From Pseudomonadales bacterium (GTDB lineage: Bacteria; Pseudomonadota; Gammaproteobacteria; Pseudomonadales; UBA5518): DNA of 64,000 bases. Shown here in pieces: positions 25,539-35,070 of the stretch. Position numbers and translations under genes: made by a program. Within the stretch, counting starts at the first letter, position 1, and each line of letters starts with the position of its first letter. The stretch lies in NCBI GenBank assembly GCA_024234165.1, contig JACKOP010000002.1:372001-436000 (forward strand), in the 5' to 3' direction. The notes below the pieces were generated by a model that saw nothing but the letters and a program-made list of their open reading frames with translations, ran no database searches and had not been told where the DNA came from.

Positions 25539-26357
25539 TTATCGGTGCCCTCCATCGACATATATATGCTGGCCGGTGATCCATGCGCCTTGCTCACTGC
25601 AGAGAAATGCAATCACATTGGCAATATCGTCCGGTGTTCCCGCACGTCCGAGTGGCACGTGATGGTCGATGACCTTCCTCCACAGAGCACTCTCCCGGAT
25701 ATCATCGTGCCGGCTCGTATCGACGATTCCGGGACAAACGGCGTTCACCCGGATCCGATGAGCCCCCAGCTCGGATGCCATCACTGTCGAAAGTGTATTT
25801 ACTGCGGTCTTGGACGCAGCATAGACCCCGCTCTGTGCCGACATCAATCGCGCAAGCAGGCTCGAAATATTGACGATGCTCCCGCCGCACTTGCGTTCAA
25901 TCATGTGTCGAGCAAAGACCTTGGACATGTAAAAGGTCCCGCTCAGATTTGTATTGATCACGCGTTGCCACTCGTCCACCGGCAAGTCCACTATCGACAC
26001 ACGATCATTTCCAAGCGCAGATCCCGCGTTGTTCACGAGTATGTCTATTCCGCCATATTGCCTGACCGAAGCCTGAAGAAGCTCCTCGGCTGCACCCACA
26101 TCCGACACATCCGAAACAACCGCGAGTGCGCCACTCCCAAGGATACGAATTTCCTCGGCAACCGAATCGATGTCCCGCCACTCCGCATGCTGTTCGTCTG
26201 CCGGATACGATTCCCGTGGGCGGCCGGTGCCGGTAACCACAATATTGCAACCCGCTCTCGCGAGCGCCATGGCGATCGTCCGACCAATGCCCCTCATGCG
26301 ACCTGCACCGGTAACCACGGCAGTCTTGCCTTCCAGGCCGGTCAACGTAATCGGCAT
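25539..26357 (-). CDS. Short-chain dehydrogenase/reductase (SDR)
   Basis: FabG-like SDR of 272 residues. It has the cofactor motif TGAGRMRGIG, LVNNAGSALG, catalytic YAASK and the ending GQHIYVDGGHR. Expected to interconvert a hydroxyl and a keto group with NAD(P)H. The ATG at 26357 has GGGAGAG 8 nt upstream; a TTG seven codons earlier is worse. It follows the CoA-transferase gene after 28 nt and is the last gene of a leftward operon: SDR (30071), ThDP enzyme, CoA-transferase, SDR. Substrate unknown. Confidence 0.87.
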   Translation of the reverse strand: MPITLTGLEGKTAVVTGAGRMRGIGRTIAMALARAGCNIVVTGTGRPRESYPADEQHAEWRDIDSVAEEIRILGSGALAVVSDVSDVGAAEELLQASVRQYGGIDILVNNAGSALGNDRVSIVDLPVDEWQRVINTNLSGTFYMSKVFARHMIERKCGGSIVNISSLLARLMSAQSGVYAASKTAVNTLSTVMASELGAHRIRVNAVCPGIVDTSRHDDIRESALWRKVIDHHVPLGRAGTPDDIANVIAFLCSEQGAWITGQHIYVDGGHR

Positions 26358-26385
26358 AGGTCGTCTCTCCCGTTTCAAGACCGAA

Positions 26386-27588
26386 TCAGATTATCTTGCC
26401 TCTGCGCAGCTGCCCGATCCGCTCCCAATCATATCCAAGCAGTTCAGACAGCACCTCTTCCGTGTGCTGTCCCAATTCCGGTGCGGGTGCGCGTACCGCA
26501 CAGGGTGTTGCCGACAAGCCAACGGGAAATCCCGCCAGATCGGTTGGTCCGTACTGCGGATGATCGAATCGCGTGACGTATTCGTTGGCCTGGATTTGTG
26601 GGTCATCCGGCAGATCATCAACCCGATTCACCGGACCGAAAATGAAGCCTGCGTCCGCGGCTTTCAATTGCGAAAGCCATGCTTCTCGCGGACGGGTTGC
26701 GAATATCACGTCGAGCGCGGCGACGGCTTCAGTGGCTGGCTTTCCCGGAAGCACTCCCTTCCATTGAGCCTCCAACTCCGGATGCCCCATACTCCGACAA
26801 AACTCGCTCCAGTACCGCTCTCCCTGGGCCATGGCCAAAACGATCCAATGCCCATCGAGGCAGCGGTAGTGGTTCCACAGGGGATTTACTGACTCGGCTC
26901 GGCGTACACGCGGTGCTGCAGCGCCCAGCATCAGCCGCGCAGAAAGAGCAAGTCCCTGCAAAAGCGCCATCGAACCGAGGATCGAGACATCAACCTTTTG
27001 GCCCACACCCAGACGTTCCCGCGCCACCAGAGCTGCCAGTACACCCCAGGCCAGCATCACCCCGCTCATCTGGTCCGCAATCCCGCCAGTGATCCCCTGT
27101 GGCGGGTCATCCGGCTCTCCGACTGCGAACATCAACCCTGACCGCGCAAGGCCAATGTAGTCCATCGAAGGCATGGCGGCGTCGACGCCGTTCGGTCCAT
27201 AACCGGTCGCGTGCGCGTATATGAGACGCGGATTCACCTTGCGCAGCGACTCATAATCCAGGCCCAGCCGCTCGGCAACGCCCACCCGGAAGTTCTGCAC
27301 AAAGACATCCGAACGACGCACAAGGTCGAATACGATCTCCCGGCCTTCGGGCTTCTTGACGTCCAGGGTGATGCTTTTCTTGTTTCTGTTATTTGCCTCG
27401 ATATAGAAATTCGGTCGCCCCGCAAGGCTCATGCCGGAAAGCCAACCCAGACCTCGCCCTGGATCGCCGGTCTCACAGGCTTCCAACTTGATCACTTCAG
27501 CACCCAGGTCTCCGAGCAACGCTGTCCCCAGTGGACCTTGCTGCCAGATCGTCCAATCCAGAACCCTTACTCCTTCCAAGGCTTGCAT
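26386..27588 (-). CDS. Class III CoA-transferase (CaiB/BaiF family)
   Basis: Moves CoA between carboxylic acids without ATP, through an Asp-bound acyl intermediate. The 400-residue product has the N-terminal VRVLDWTIWQQGPLG, LGAEVIKLE and NRNKKSITLD. The likely catalytic Asp143 lies in SMDYIG. GTG at 27591 and ATG at 27588 are adjacent possible starts. It lies 21 nt downstream of a thiamine-diphosphate enzyme resembling oxalyl-CoA decarboxylase, a pairing known from formyl-CoA transferase systems. It probably activates or recycles the CoA ester handled by that enzyme. Confidence 0.9.
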   Translation of the reverse strand: MQALEGVRVLDWTIWQQGPLGTALLGDLGAEVIKLEACETGDPGRGLGWLSGMSLAGRPNFYIEANNRNKKSITLDVKKPEGREIVFDLVRRSDVFVQNFRVGVAERLGLDYESLRKVNPRLIYAHATGYGPNGVDAAMPSMDYIGLARSGLMFAVGEPDDPPQGITGGIADQMSGVMLAWGVLAALVARERLGVGQKVDVSILGSMALLQGLALSARLMLGAAAPRVRRAESVNPLWNHYRCLDGHWIVLAMAQGERYWSEFCRSMGHPELEAQWKGVLPGKPATEAVAALDVIFATRPREAWLSQLKAADAGFIFGPVNRVDDLPDDPQIQANEYVTRFDHPQYGPTDLAGFPVGLSATPCAVRAPAPELGQHTEEVLSELLGYDWERIGQLRRGKII

Positions 27589-27609
27589 CACGATAACCTG
27601 CCTTCTGAT

Positions 27610-29241
27610 TCAACCCAAAAAGTAAGTGCCAGTGCCATGCGCGATCTTCGGATCGATGCGCACATGCACAACGGCCGGACGGTCAGCACCCAATGCGCGC
27701 ATCAAGGCGGGATGAAGATCCGCCGGTTGCATGACATGCTCAACATGTGCGCCGACCATTTCACCCACCTTTTGATAGTCGGCTGGCAACAGACGAGCCA
27801 CCGGGACAAGTTCATCGCCAAGCATGTGACCACACACGCCTTCATTGTTCGCAACAACGAAGACGACATTGGCTCCGACACGAACCGCGGTTTCCACCTC
27901 TGCCAGGGCCGCGCCAAAGGCATAATCACCAAGAATGGCGACAACAGGGACTTCAGGACGCGCGAGCTTCGCTCCGATCGCATAAGGCAATCCGGTCCCG
28001 ATACAGGCGGTTGTACCACCATTCAATACAGAACGCGCCCCGTAGGCGGGCATGAGCATGCGAACCATCCCCATGATGATTTCCCCATCGGACGTGACTA
28101 TCGCGTCCCGAGGGAGGAGATCACGCAGCGCACCAACCAGGCGCCAGGGACTGATCGGCGTTGCTTCATTTTTGATCAGGTCTTCCGTTTTCAGCTCGTT
28201 TGCCTTGCGCTGCAGCTCCAGCTTTCTCAACCAGCCGTTGCTTCGACACACGAGCGGATGCCCGTCCAGTGCCTGAACAATCGCTTCTGCCGCGGCTGCC
28301 GCATCGGCAATGATTCCTATCTCCACATTCGCAGCGCTGTACAGCTCTTCTGCCTCCAGATCGATCTGGACGATACGAGCGTCGCTGCGATAAACCGGCG
28401 GACGTCCCATACCGAACATCCAGTTGAAACGCGCCCCGAACATCACGATCAGATCGGCTTCCTTCAAAGCCAACGATCGAGCCGCATTCATGAATTGCGG
28501 GTGATCGTCCGGGATTACCCCGCGAGCCATTGGCGAGGAGATATAAGGCACGCCCAATTCTGCAAGGCGCAGAAGCGCTTCACCTGCGTCGGCCCACGCA
28601 GCCCCTTTCCCAACGAGGACAACCGGCGAGCTTGCTTCGCGAATGAGCTTCGCAACTTCCTGAATGGTCGCCGCATCGGGATGTGGCTTCGCGATCCTGG
28701 GAGACGTGGTCTGCCAGCGAACCCCCTCTTCCGGGCGGGTCGCGGAAACAATCTGCCCTGGGAAATCGAGATACACCGCGCCGGGCCGTCCAACGACCGC
28801 CTTTCCGAGCGCCAGATGCACAAGCTCGGGAATTCGCTCAATTGTCGGAACCTGCTGTACCCACTTGCACGCCGGCGCAGCAAAGGCGAGCTGATTCGCC
28901 TCCTGAAATCCACCAAGCCCGTACAAACTACTCCCGGTCGATCCTCCCAGCACCACCAATGGCATCGCACTGGCCGTTGCAACATGCATGGGGGTGACGG
29001 CATTTGTCATGCCTGGCCCCGACCCAACGACAAGCACACCGGACTTTCGCTGGACGTAGCCCCACGCCATCGCCATGAAGCCCGCCGTGGCCTCATGCCG
29101 ACAGCTGACCACCCGCAGCCCCTCTTGTCGTGCACCGATCAACAGATCGGTCATCGGCCCGGCGACAATCGCAAATATCGTATCGATGCCTGCCAGACGC
29201 AATTGTCGCGCAATTGCCCGCCCTCCACTGACATCCACCAT
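27610..29241 (-). CDS. Thiamine-diphosphate enzyme, oxalyl-CoA decarboxylase / 2-hydroxyacyl-CoA lyase-like
   Basis: Three-domain ThDP enzyme of 543 residues. The cofactor-activating Glu50 is in CRHEATAGF. A central domain carries LVGKGAAW, and the C-terminal ThDP/metal block runs from GDYAFG through ETAVRVGAN to NNE, spaced as in oxalyl-CoA decarboxylase. These enzymes break a C-C bond next to a carbonyl, often in a CoA ester. GGAG lies 8 nt before the ATG. A class III CoA-transferase follows at 21 nt. Acetolactate synthase is less likely because no small subunit is present and the CoA-transferase is a neighbour. Substrate unproven. Confidence 0.78.
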   Translation of the reverse strand: MVDVSGGRAIARQLRLAGIDTIFAIVAGPMTDLLIGARQEGLRVVSCRHEATAGFMAMAWGYVQRKSGVLVVGSGPGMTNAVTPMHVATASAMPLVVLGGSTGSSLYGLGGFQEANQLAFAAPACKWVQQVPTIERIPELVHLALGKAVVGRPGAVYLDFPGQIVSATRPEEGVRWQTTSPRIAKPHPDAATIQEVAKLIREASSPVVLVGKGAAWADAGEALLRLAELGVPYISSPMARGVIPDDHPQFMNAARSLALKEADLIVMFGARFNWMFGMGRPPVYRSDARIVQIDLEAEELYSAANVEIGIIADAAAAAEAIVQALDGHPLVCRSNGWLRKLELQRKANELKTEDLIKNEATPISPWRLVGALRDLLPRDAIVTSDGEIIMGMVRMLMPAYGARSVLNGGTTACIGTGLPYAIGAKLARPEVPVVAILGDYAFGAALAEVETAVRVGANVVFVVANNEGVCGHMLGDELVPVARLLPADYQKVGEMVGAHVEHVMQPADLHPALMRALGADRPAVVHVRIDPKIAHGTGTYFLG

Positions 29242-29300
29242 CCCGATTCTCCAGAAATCACGACCGTCGAAGGATATTTGACATCACACGGCGTCCGGTT

Positions 29301-30071
29301 TCATATCCCTGATCCACCATCGACAGCGAGATTCGTCCCGGTCACAAACCCTGCTGCATCGCTGGCCAGGAACAGCGCCGCACGCGCAATTTCGCATGGC
29401 TGTGCGTGACGGGCAAGCGGCGTCATGTCGAGACAAAACTGGTAAGCCGCATCATTTTTTATTGTCCAGTCTCCCATGGCCGTTTCCACGAGGCCGCACG
29501 TCAACGTATTTACTCTTACGCCTTTGGCACCCAACTCCTTCGCGAAAACCTCGGTCAACGTATTCAGACCGCTTTTCGAAATGCAATATGCACCAATGAG
29601 AGGACTGGTACGGCTCGCACCGGTCGAACTTATGTTCACAATGGACCCCACTCCCCTTGCTGCCATCGCAGCTCCAATACGTTTCGTGAGCAGGAAGGGA
29701 CCGCGGAGATTCACATCCATGATTTTTTGCCAGAGATCAACCGAAGTATCGGAAAAGGAACCATCAACCACGGGACTGATTGCAGCATTGTTTATCAAAA
29801 CATCGACATCGAGCGATCGCTTCGCAAGTTCGCGCAGCAATGCCTCCACCTCCTCTGTCTTTCCAACATGTGCGGGTATCGCATCTGCGGATCCGCCTTC
29901 CTCTCTGATCGACGCAACGACCTGATCAAGATCTGCGCTGTTGCGCGACGTGACAACCACGTGCGCACCAGCTTGCGCAAACAATTCTGCGATGGCTCGC
30001 CCTATGCCTCGCGACCCGCCGGTAATCAAAGCGGTGCGTCCTTCGAGAGAAAATGTGTTCCACCAGTTCAT
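29301..30071 (-). CDS. Short-chain dehydrogenase/reductase (SDR)
   Basis: 256-residue SDR with TGGSRGIG cofactor motif, LINNAAIS, catalytic YCISK and the ending GTNLAVDGGSGI. The ATG at 30071 has GAGGTGG 5-6 nt upstream; a longer in-frame start adds 12 residues without support. First gene of the leftward four-gene unit, 59 nt ahead of the ThDP enzyme, and divergent from a second ThDP enzyme. It likely oxidises or reduces a hydroxy/keto intermediate of the same route. Confidence 0.87.
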   Translation of the reverse strand: MNWWNTFSLEGRTALITGGSRGIGRAIAELFAQAGAHVVVTSRNSADLDQVVASIREEGGSADAIPAHVGKTEEVEALLRELAKRSLDVDVLINNAAISPVVDGSFSDTSVDLWQKIMDVNLRGPFLLTKRIGAAMAARGVGSIVNISSTGASRTSPLIGAYCISKSGLNTLTEVFAKELGAKGVRVNTLTCGLVETAMGDWTIKNDAAYQFCLDMTPLARHAQPCEIARAALFLASDAAGFVTGTNLAVDGGSGI

Positions 30072-30353
30072 GCCGCCACCTCTTCGCTTGGAAAGAATTT
30101 CATTCACGATGCATTCATGAAGCCCCGTTGAAAATCAGGGAGCCCCATGGGATTGCTCAAGCATAATGCAGCCGCGCGAGACGGTAGAAGCCCCACCTGG
30201 AAACAGAGAGTTTCCACGCAACACCGCCATGCCTCGACGCCAGCGCAAGAACTGCTGTAGTCTGGACATTCCACCACTTCCGGATTGCCACCCCGTTTCC
30301 GGCACGTTACAGCCAGAGAACGCGGCCACCACACACAGACGGAGGAATGCCTG
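30072..30353. other. Divergent control region between two catabolic units
   Basis: A 282-bp stretch without a gene, between SDR (leftward) and ThDP enzyme (rightward) starts. It ends in a strong ribosome site, GGAGGA, 8 nt before the rightward ATG. GTCTGGACATTCCACC at 30260-30275 resembles the motif shared by three regions further right, but with differences. No convincing -35/-10 pair was found. Confidence 0.5.
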
Positions 30354-32036
30354 ATGAACGTTGCATCAGCAATTGGCCGGATTCTCAAGGCCGAAGGGGT
30401 GGAAATGATCTTTGGCTATCCGGATAGCCCGATCATCGACGGTGCTGCCGAATCTGGTATCCGCCCCATCCTCGCACGACAGGAGCGGGTTGCTGTGCAT
30501 ATGGCCGACGCATACACACGAATGTCGTCCGGACAGAAGATAGGAATCGTATTCACGCAGTATGGCCCCGGTATCGAGAATGCCTTTGGCGGCATCGCTC
30601 AAGCCTTTGGCGATTCCGTGCCGATTCTGGTGCTGGCCTGTGGCTATGCGCGTCCGGTATGGAACTTCCCGCATCACTTCAATTCGTCGGTGGCTGCCCG
30701 GCCGATCACGAAGATGAGCGAACGCATCGAAACAGCGTCAATGGTCAGCGCGGCATTCGAGCGTGCATTCACCCAGGTACGCAACGGACGCAGAGCACCG
30801 GTGCTGCTGGAAATACCCATCGACCTCCTGCGCGAGGAGTGGTGTGGCCCCCTGGATTACACGGCGACAAGGGCCTATCGCTGTGGTCCAGATCCCTGCA
30901 TGGTGGAAGAGGTGGCAGAGCGCCTGCTCAAAGCGCGATGCCCCGTGATCTACGCGGGACAGGGCGTACATTACGCACGGGCATGGAGGGAATTGCGGGA
31001 GCTGGCGGAGCTGCTGGGCGCGCCGGTGACCACCAGCATTCAAGGCAAGAGTGCCTTTCCGGAGGATCACCCACTGTCACTGGGCGCCGGCGGATTGCGC
31101 TACCCGGATGCCGTCGACCACTTCATCAGGAAATCCGATCTCATCTTCGGCATCGGCTGCAGTTTTTCACCCACGACTTTCGGATTGAATTTTCCGAAGG
31201 ACAAGACTTTCATTCACGCCACGCTCGATACCCGGCACCTGAATGGCGGCGTGCACGCAGATGCGGCGCTGGTAGGCGATGCACAACTGATTCTTGCCAT
31301 GCTGAACGAGGCGATTGGCACGCGGGGATCACACCGCAAGAGTGCCGATGTCGCCGCTGAAATCGCTTCCGTGCGCGAGCGTTGGCTGACTCGGTGGATG
31401 CCCAAGCTCACGTCAAACGAGAAGCCGATCGATGCATACAGGGTGCTCTGGGAACTCATGCACGCAGTCGACCCGGACAATACGATCGTGACTCATGATG
31501 CAGGCAGCGCGAGGGACGAGATGGCCCCGTTCTGGGTCAGCAAGCAACCGCTCAGCTACATCGGTTGGGGAAAGACCACCCAGATGGGCACCGGCCTGGG
31601 CTACGCACTGGGAGCGAAGGCGGCACATCCCGAAAAGCTCTGCATCAATTACTGGGGAGATGCCGCAGTCGGCATGACCGGCATGGATTTCGAAACAGCC
31701 GTGCGTGCGGGCCTGCCGATCCTGTCCATCGTGAAGAACAACTCACAGATGGCGATCCAGGCACCGATGCAGCGTCTGGCGACATCGAAATACGATGATA
31801 TTTCACGCGTATCCGGCAACTACGCAGACCTGGCCAAAGCGCTTGGCGGATACGGCGAACGAGTCACCGAACCAGGCGACGTGGCAGCCGCAATCCGACG
31901 CGGCATCGAGCAGACGAAAAACGGCGTGCCGGCGCTGCTCGAATTCATTACTCATCCGCGGATCAGTTTCACGATTCCCGGGCGCGCGCTCGAGTTCTGG
32001 AACAGCAATCTGCAGGAAATCATGAGTGTGCACTGA
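30354..32036 (+). CDS. Thiamine-diphosphate enzyme, acetolactate-synthase-like superfamily
   Basis: 560-residue ThDP enzyme. Glu44 in ARQERVAVH is the likely cofactor-activating residue. The middle domain has VIYAGQGVHYA, and the C-terminal cofactor block runs from GDAAVGMTGMDFETAV to KNNSQM. GGAGGA lies 8 nt before the ATG at 30354. It is divergent from the first ThDP gene's unit and upstream of an MFS transporter (129-nt gap). The two ThDP proteins are only distantly alike, so they probably act on different steps. Decarboxylation or carboligation of a 2-keto acid or 2-hydroxyacyl-CoA is likely; the exact reaction is not recognisable. Confidence 0.78.
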   Translation: MNVASAIGRILKAEGVEMIFGYPDSPIIDGAAESGIRPILARQERVAVHMADAYTRMSSGQKIGIVFTQYGPGIENAFGGIAQAFGDSVPILVLACGYARPVWNFPHHFNSSVAARPITKMSERIETASMVSAAFERAFTQVRNGRRAPVLLEIPIDLLREEWCGPLDYTATRAYRCGPDPCMVEEVAERLLKARCPVIYAGQGVHYARAWRELRELAELLGAPVTTSIQGKSAFPEDHPLSLGAGGLRYPDAVDHFIRKSDLIFGIGCSFSPTTFGLNFPKDKTFIHATLDTRHLNGGVHADAALVGDAQLILAMLNEAIGTRGSHRKSADVAAEIASVRERWLTRWMPKLTSNEKPIDAYRVLWELMHAVDPDNTIVTHDAGSARDEMAPFWVSKQPLSYIGWGKTTQMGTGLGYALGAKAAHPEKLCINYWGDAAVGMTGMDFETAVRAGLPILSIVKNNSQMAIQAPMQRLATSKYDDISRVSGNYADLAKALGGYGERVTEPGDVAAAIRRGIEQTKNGVPALLEFITHPRISFTIPGRALEFWNSNLQEIMSVH

Positions 32037-32165
32037 TGGTCCCTGTCCACTCGGGTCCGCAGCCCTCCAAGGCATACTCATTCACAGCGCGATGCCCCGC
32101 AGGGCCTGAATCGTCGATGTTCGCATGTGTTCGATGGGCTGATCGCGGAGGAGAGATCAACGGCC

Positions 32166-33419
32166 ATGCAAAGCGCACCACCCCCGGAGAAGCATGACGG
32201 ATTTCATTATGGATGGGTGGTTGTTGCCACGGTATTCCTGGCACAGGCACTTGCCGTTGGCACAACGATCTACGGCTTCGGACTACTGGTCAAGCCAATT
32301 GCTGCCGACTATCAACTGACACGAGCCGTCGCCAACGGTGGCCTGATGGTGTTGCTTCTCGGCATGGCGATCGTGTCGCCTTTCATTGGATGGATGCTGG
32401 ATCGACTGCCAGGCAGTCTGCTGGTAGCAAGCGGCGCACTGATTTTCGGATCGGGCTGCCTTGCAATTGCATTTACACATTCACTGTGGCTGATGACTGC
32501 CATTACGCTCTTGCCGCTCGCCACCGGGGTGCAGGCACTGGGACCACTGAGCGCCAGTGCCTTGACGGCGCGTTGGTTCGAGCGCAACCGCGGTCGCGCA
32601 CTCGGCATTGTCTCGGTGTCTTCTTCAGCTGGTGGCCTGCTCGTCCTGCCATTGATGACGTTCTTCGTCGAGCGCCTGGGGTGGCGCAGCGCAGTTGCCG
32701 CAATGGGCGGGCTGGTCGTGATTCTGGTGGTACCTCTCGCCTTGCTCCTGATTCGCGAGCCACAGCGGGCACTCCCCGGCCAGAGGAATCCAGACCCTTC
32801 GACGTCGAAGGTGTCCCCTGCCCCGCTCTGGAATGCAAGGAAACTGTTGCAGACACGGGATTTCTGGCTACTCGCGATCTGCATTGGCCTGGTTCTCGCG
32901 GTAAACCAGGCGCTACTCGCATCTCTCGTGGCCTATGGCACAGACCGGGGTTTCTCGCTTCAGGCAGCGAGCCTTGTGGTGTCGGTAGTTTCCGGTTCGG
33001 CCATCATTGGCAAACTCGTCATCGGCGAGCTATCCGACCATGTGGATATGCGTCGGTTGATTGTTGCCGTAATAATGTTGGCCGAAGTTTATCTTGCGTG
33101 TCTCGTTTCGAGCCCTGACTATACGGTGCTGTTGACCGTGTCGCTGCTCGCGGGTGCGGCAATCGGCGGCGTGACGCCTTTGTGGGCAGCACTGATCAGC
33201 GCACGCTTCGGTCCTGCGTCTGTTGGCACTGTCATGGGATTAATGATTCCCGTGCAGATATCGCTGACGCTGCTGTGTCTTTATTATTCGGGCCACTCAT
33301 ACGATGTGTCTGGAAATTACCGACAGGCGTTTGCGGTCTTCGCTGGTGTCTTGATCATCGCGGGATTGGCAATCCTGCCGGTAAAGGTGCAACGCGAAAC
33401 TGCCGTGCAATCTGAATGA
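32166..33419 (+). CDS. MFS transporter (monocarboxylate/oxalate-formate porter-like)
   Basis: Inner-membrane secondary transporter of 417 residues with about twelve hydrophobic segments in two halves, joined by a polar loop near residues 205-225. The loop between helices 2 and 3 holds GWMLDRLPG, and ARWFERNRGRALGI precedes helix 5, as in bacterial monocarboxylate or oxalate/formate porters. GGAGGAG lies about 10 nt before the ATG at 32166. It follows the ThDP enzyme on the same strand, so it probably imports the acid degraded by this module. Confidence 0.85.
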   Translation: MQSAPPPEKHDGFHYGWVVVATVFLAQALAVGTTIYGFGLLVKPIAADYQLTRAVANGGLMVLLLGMAIVSPFIGWMLDRLPGSLLVASGALIFGSGCLAIAFTHSLWLMTAITLLPLATGVQALGPLSASALTARWFERNRGRALGIVSVSSSAGGLLVLPLMTFFVERLGWRSAVAAMGGLVVILVVPLALLLIREPQRALPGQRNPDPSTSKVSPAPLWNARKLLQTRDFWLLAICIGLVLAVNQALLASLVAYGTDRGFSLQAASLVVSVVSGSAIIGKLVIGELSDHVDMRRLIVAVIMLAEVYLACLVSSPDYTVLLTVSLLAGAAIGGVTPLWAALISARFGPASVGTVMGLMIPVQISLTLLCLYYSGHSYDVSGNYRQAFAVFAGVLIIAGLAILPVKVQRETAVQSE

Positions 33420-33450
33420 GTACGATCGAGCCGGATCGGAGTGCCACGCA

Positions 33451-35007
33451 TCAGGGCAGCACGAAATGCACCGGTGCTGCCGGTCCGAGCGGGATTCCCA
33501 GAGCGATCCAGACGATCGTGAGCACGACGCCTACGCCGAGCAGCGCAAGCGCGAACGGCAGCATCGTCGCCACCAGGCTGCCCAGTCCGAAATCGGCACG
33601 CCAGCGCTGGCAGAAGGTGAGAATCAGCGGAAAGTAGACCATCAGCGGTGTCACGATGTTGGTCGCGCCGTCGCCGACACGATAGGCGGCCGTGGTCGCT
33701 TCCGGGCTGATGCCGAGCATCATCATCATCGGCACCAGTACCGGCGCAAGCAGAGCCCATTTCGCCGACGCCGAACCGATGAACAGGTTCACACCGGCGG
33801 TGAGCAGCACGATCATCCCGAGCAGCATCGGTGCCGGCAGATCGGACGCACGTATCGCTTCGGCCCCGTGCACCGCGATGATCAACCCGAGGTTCGACCA
33901 GGCGAACATCGCGATGAAGTGTGCGGCTGCGAACGCGAGCACGAGGTAATACGCGAGCTCTGCCATCGCCTCCTGCATCATGCGCACGATGTCACGGTGT
34001 GAACGCACCGTCCCGGCAACACGCCCATAGGCCCACCCACAGGCAAGGAACAGTACACAGAAACCCGCCACCAGCGAACGGAAGAACGGCGACAGGCGCG
34101 CAGGCCCGATGCCGTCACGATCGAGCAGCGGCGTCCCGGGACCAAACAGGAACAACGCCCACAGCAGCACGACCGCAAGCGCCGCGATGCCCGCGTGCAG
34201 CAATGCGCGGCGGTGCAACGCATCGATCGGCCCCGCATCGTCTGCGTCGACTGTCTGAACGCCTGCCGCCGGATCACCCAGACGCGGCTCGATCACCCGG
34301 TCGGTCACGTACCAGATCACCGGCAGGAACACCACGGTCATGCCGGCGATGAAGTACCAGTTGCCAACGATATTGGCATCCCACGTCGGCACCAATGCTT
34401 CCGCAGCAGCCTCGGTGATGCCGAACAGCAGCGCATCGAGCTGCCCCGGCAGCAGATTGGCAGAAAACGCGCCGGATACGCCTGCAAACGCTGCGGCGAT
34501 GCCGGCGATCGGGTGACGGTTCGCGGCGGCATACAGAATGCCGGCCAGCGGTATCAGGACGACGTAGGCCGCATCCGCCGCCAGGTTGCCCATCATCGCG
34601 ACCAGCGCGACCATCGGCGTCAGCAGCTTGCGTGGTGCGGCGTGCACCGTGGCCCGCATCGCTGCGGCAAACAGTCCGCTGCGCTCGGCAACGCCTGCGC
34701 CAAGCATCACCACCAGCACGTAACCGAGCGGATGGAACGCGGTGAAGGTCTGCGGCATGTCGGCCCAGAGCCGCCGAATATTGTCCGGCGCGAGCAGGCT
34801 GCTCGCGGTGATCAGCTGCGGAGCGCCGCTGGCATCGTGTTGTGAAGGGTGCAGCGCGGACAGACCGACCGACGAGGCAACGACACTGACCGCTATCAGC
34901 GCGGCGATCAGGTACAGGAAGATGAATACCGGGTCTGGCAGTCGGTTGCCGGTGCGCTCGATCCAGCCAAGCACACCGCCGCTGCGCTCATTGTGATGCT
35001 GCGGCAT
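33451..35007 (-). CDS. AbgT-family transporter
   Basis: Inner-membrane protein of 518 residues with many hydrophobic helices, matching the AbgT family (p-aminobenzoyl-glutamate import in E. coli, sulfonamide-related export in others). The family pattern is visible in the opening ERTGNRLPDPVFIFLYL, AGVAERSGLFAAAMR, GNLAADAAYVVLIPL and VNLFIGSASAKWALLAPV. The last gene of a leftward run, 63 nt after purU. Convergent with the MFS gene. Placement with a folate enzyme suggests a folate-related or aromatic amide substrate, but this is inference. Confidence 0.9.
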   Translation of the reverse strand: MPQHHNERSGGVLGWIERTGNRLPDPVFIFLYLIAALIAVSVVASSVGLSALHPSQHDASGAPQLITASSLLAPDNIRRLWADMPQTFTAFHPLGYVLVVMLGAGVAERSGLFAAAMRATVHAAPRKLLTPMVALVAMMGNLAADAAYVVLIPLAGILYAAANRHPIAGIAAAFAGVSGAFSANLLPGQLDALLFGITEAAAEALVPTWDANIVGNWYFIAGMTVVFLPVIWYVTDRVIEPRLGDPAAGVQTVDADDAGPIDALHRRALLHAGIAALAVVLLWALFLFGPGTPLLDRDGIGPARLSPFFRSLVAGFCVLFLACGWAYGRVAGTVRSHRDIVRMMQEAMAELAYYLVLAFAAAHFIAMFAWSNLGLIIAVHGAEAIRASDLPAPMLLGMIVLLTAGVNLFIGSASAKWALLAPVLVPMMMMLGISPEATTAAYRVGDGATNIVTPLMVYFPLILTFCQRWRADFGLGSLVATMLPFALALLGVGVVLTIVWIALGIPLGPAAPVHFVLP

Positions 35008-35070
35008 CGTGCGTTCTCCATCCGTGAAACGAAGGCGCGACTGTGGAGAATTCCGCGCGTGCCTGCAAGC

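Noticed and set aside
27211..29409. A 732-codon plus-strand frame opposite the CoA-transferase and ThDP genes
   Set aside because: Low-complexity reverse-strand translation of well-recognised genes.
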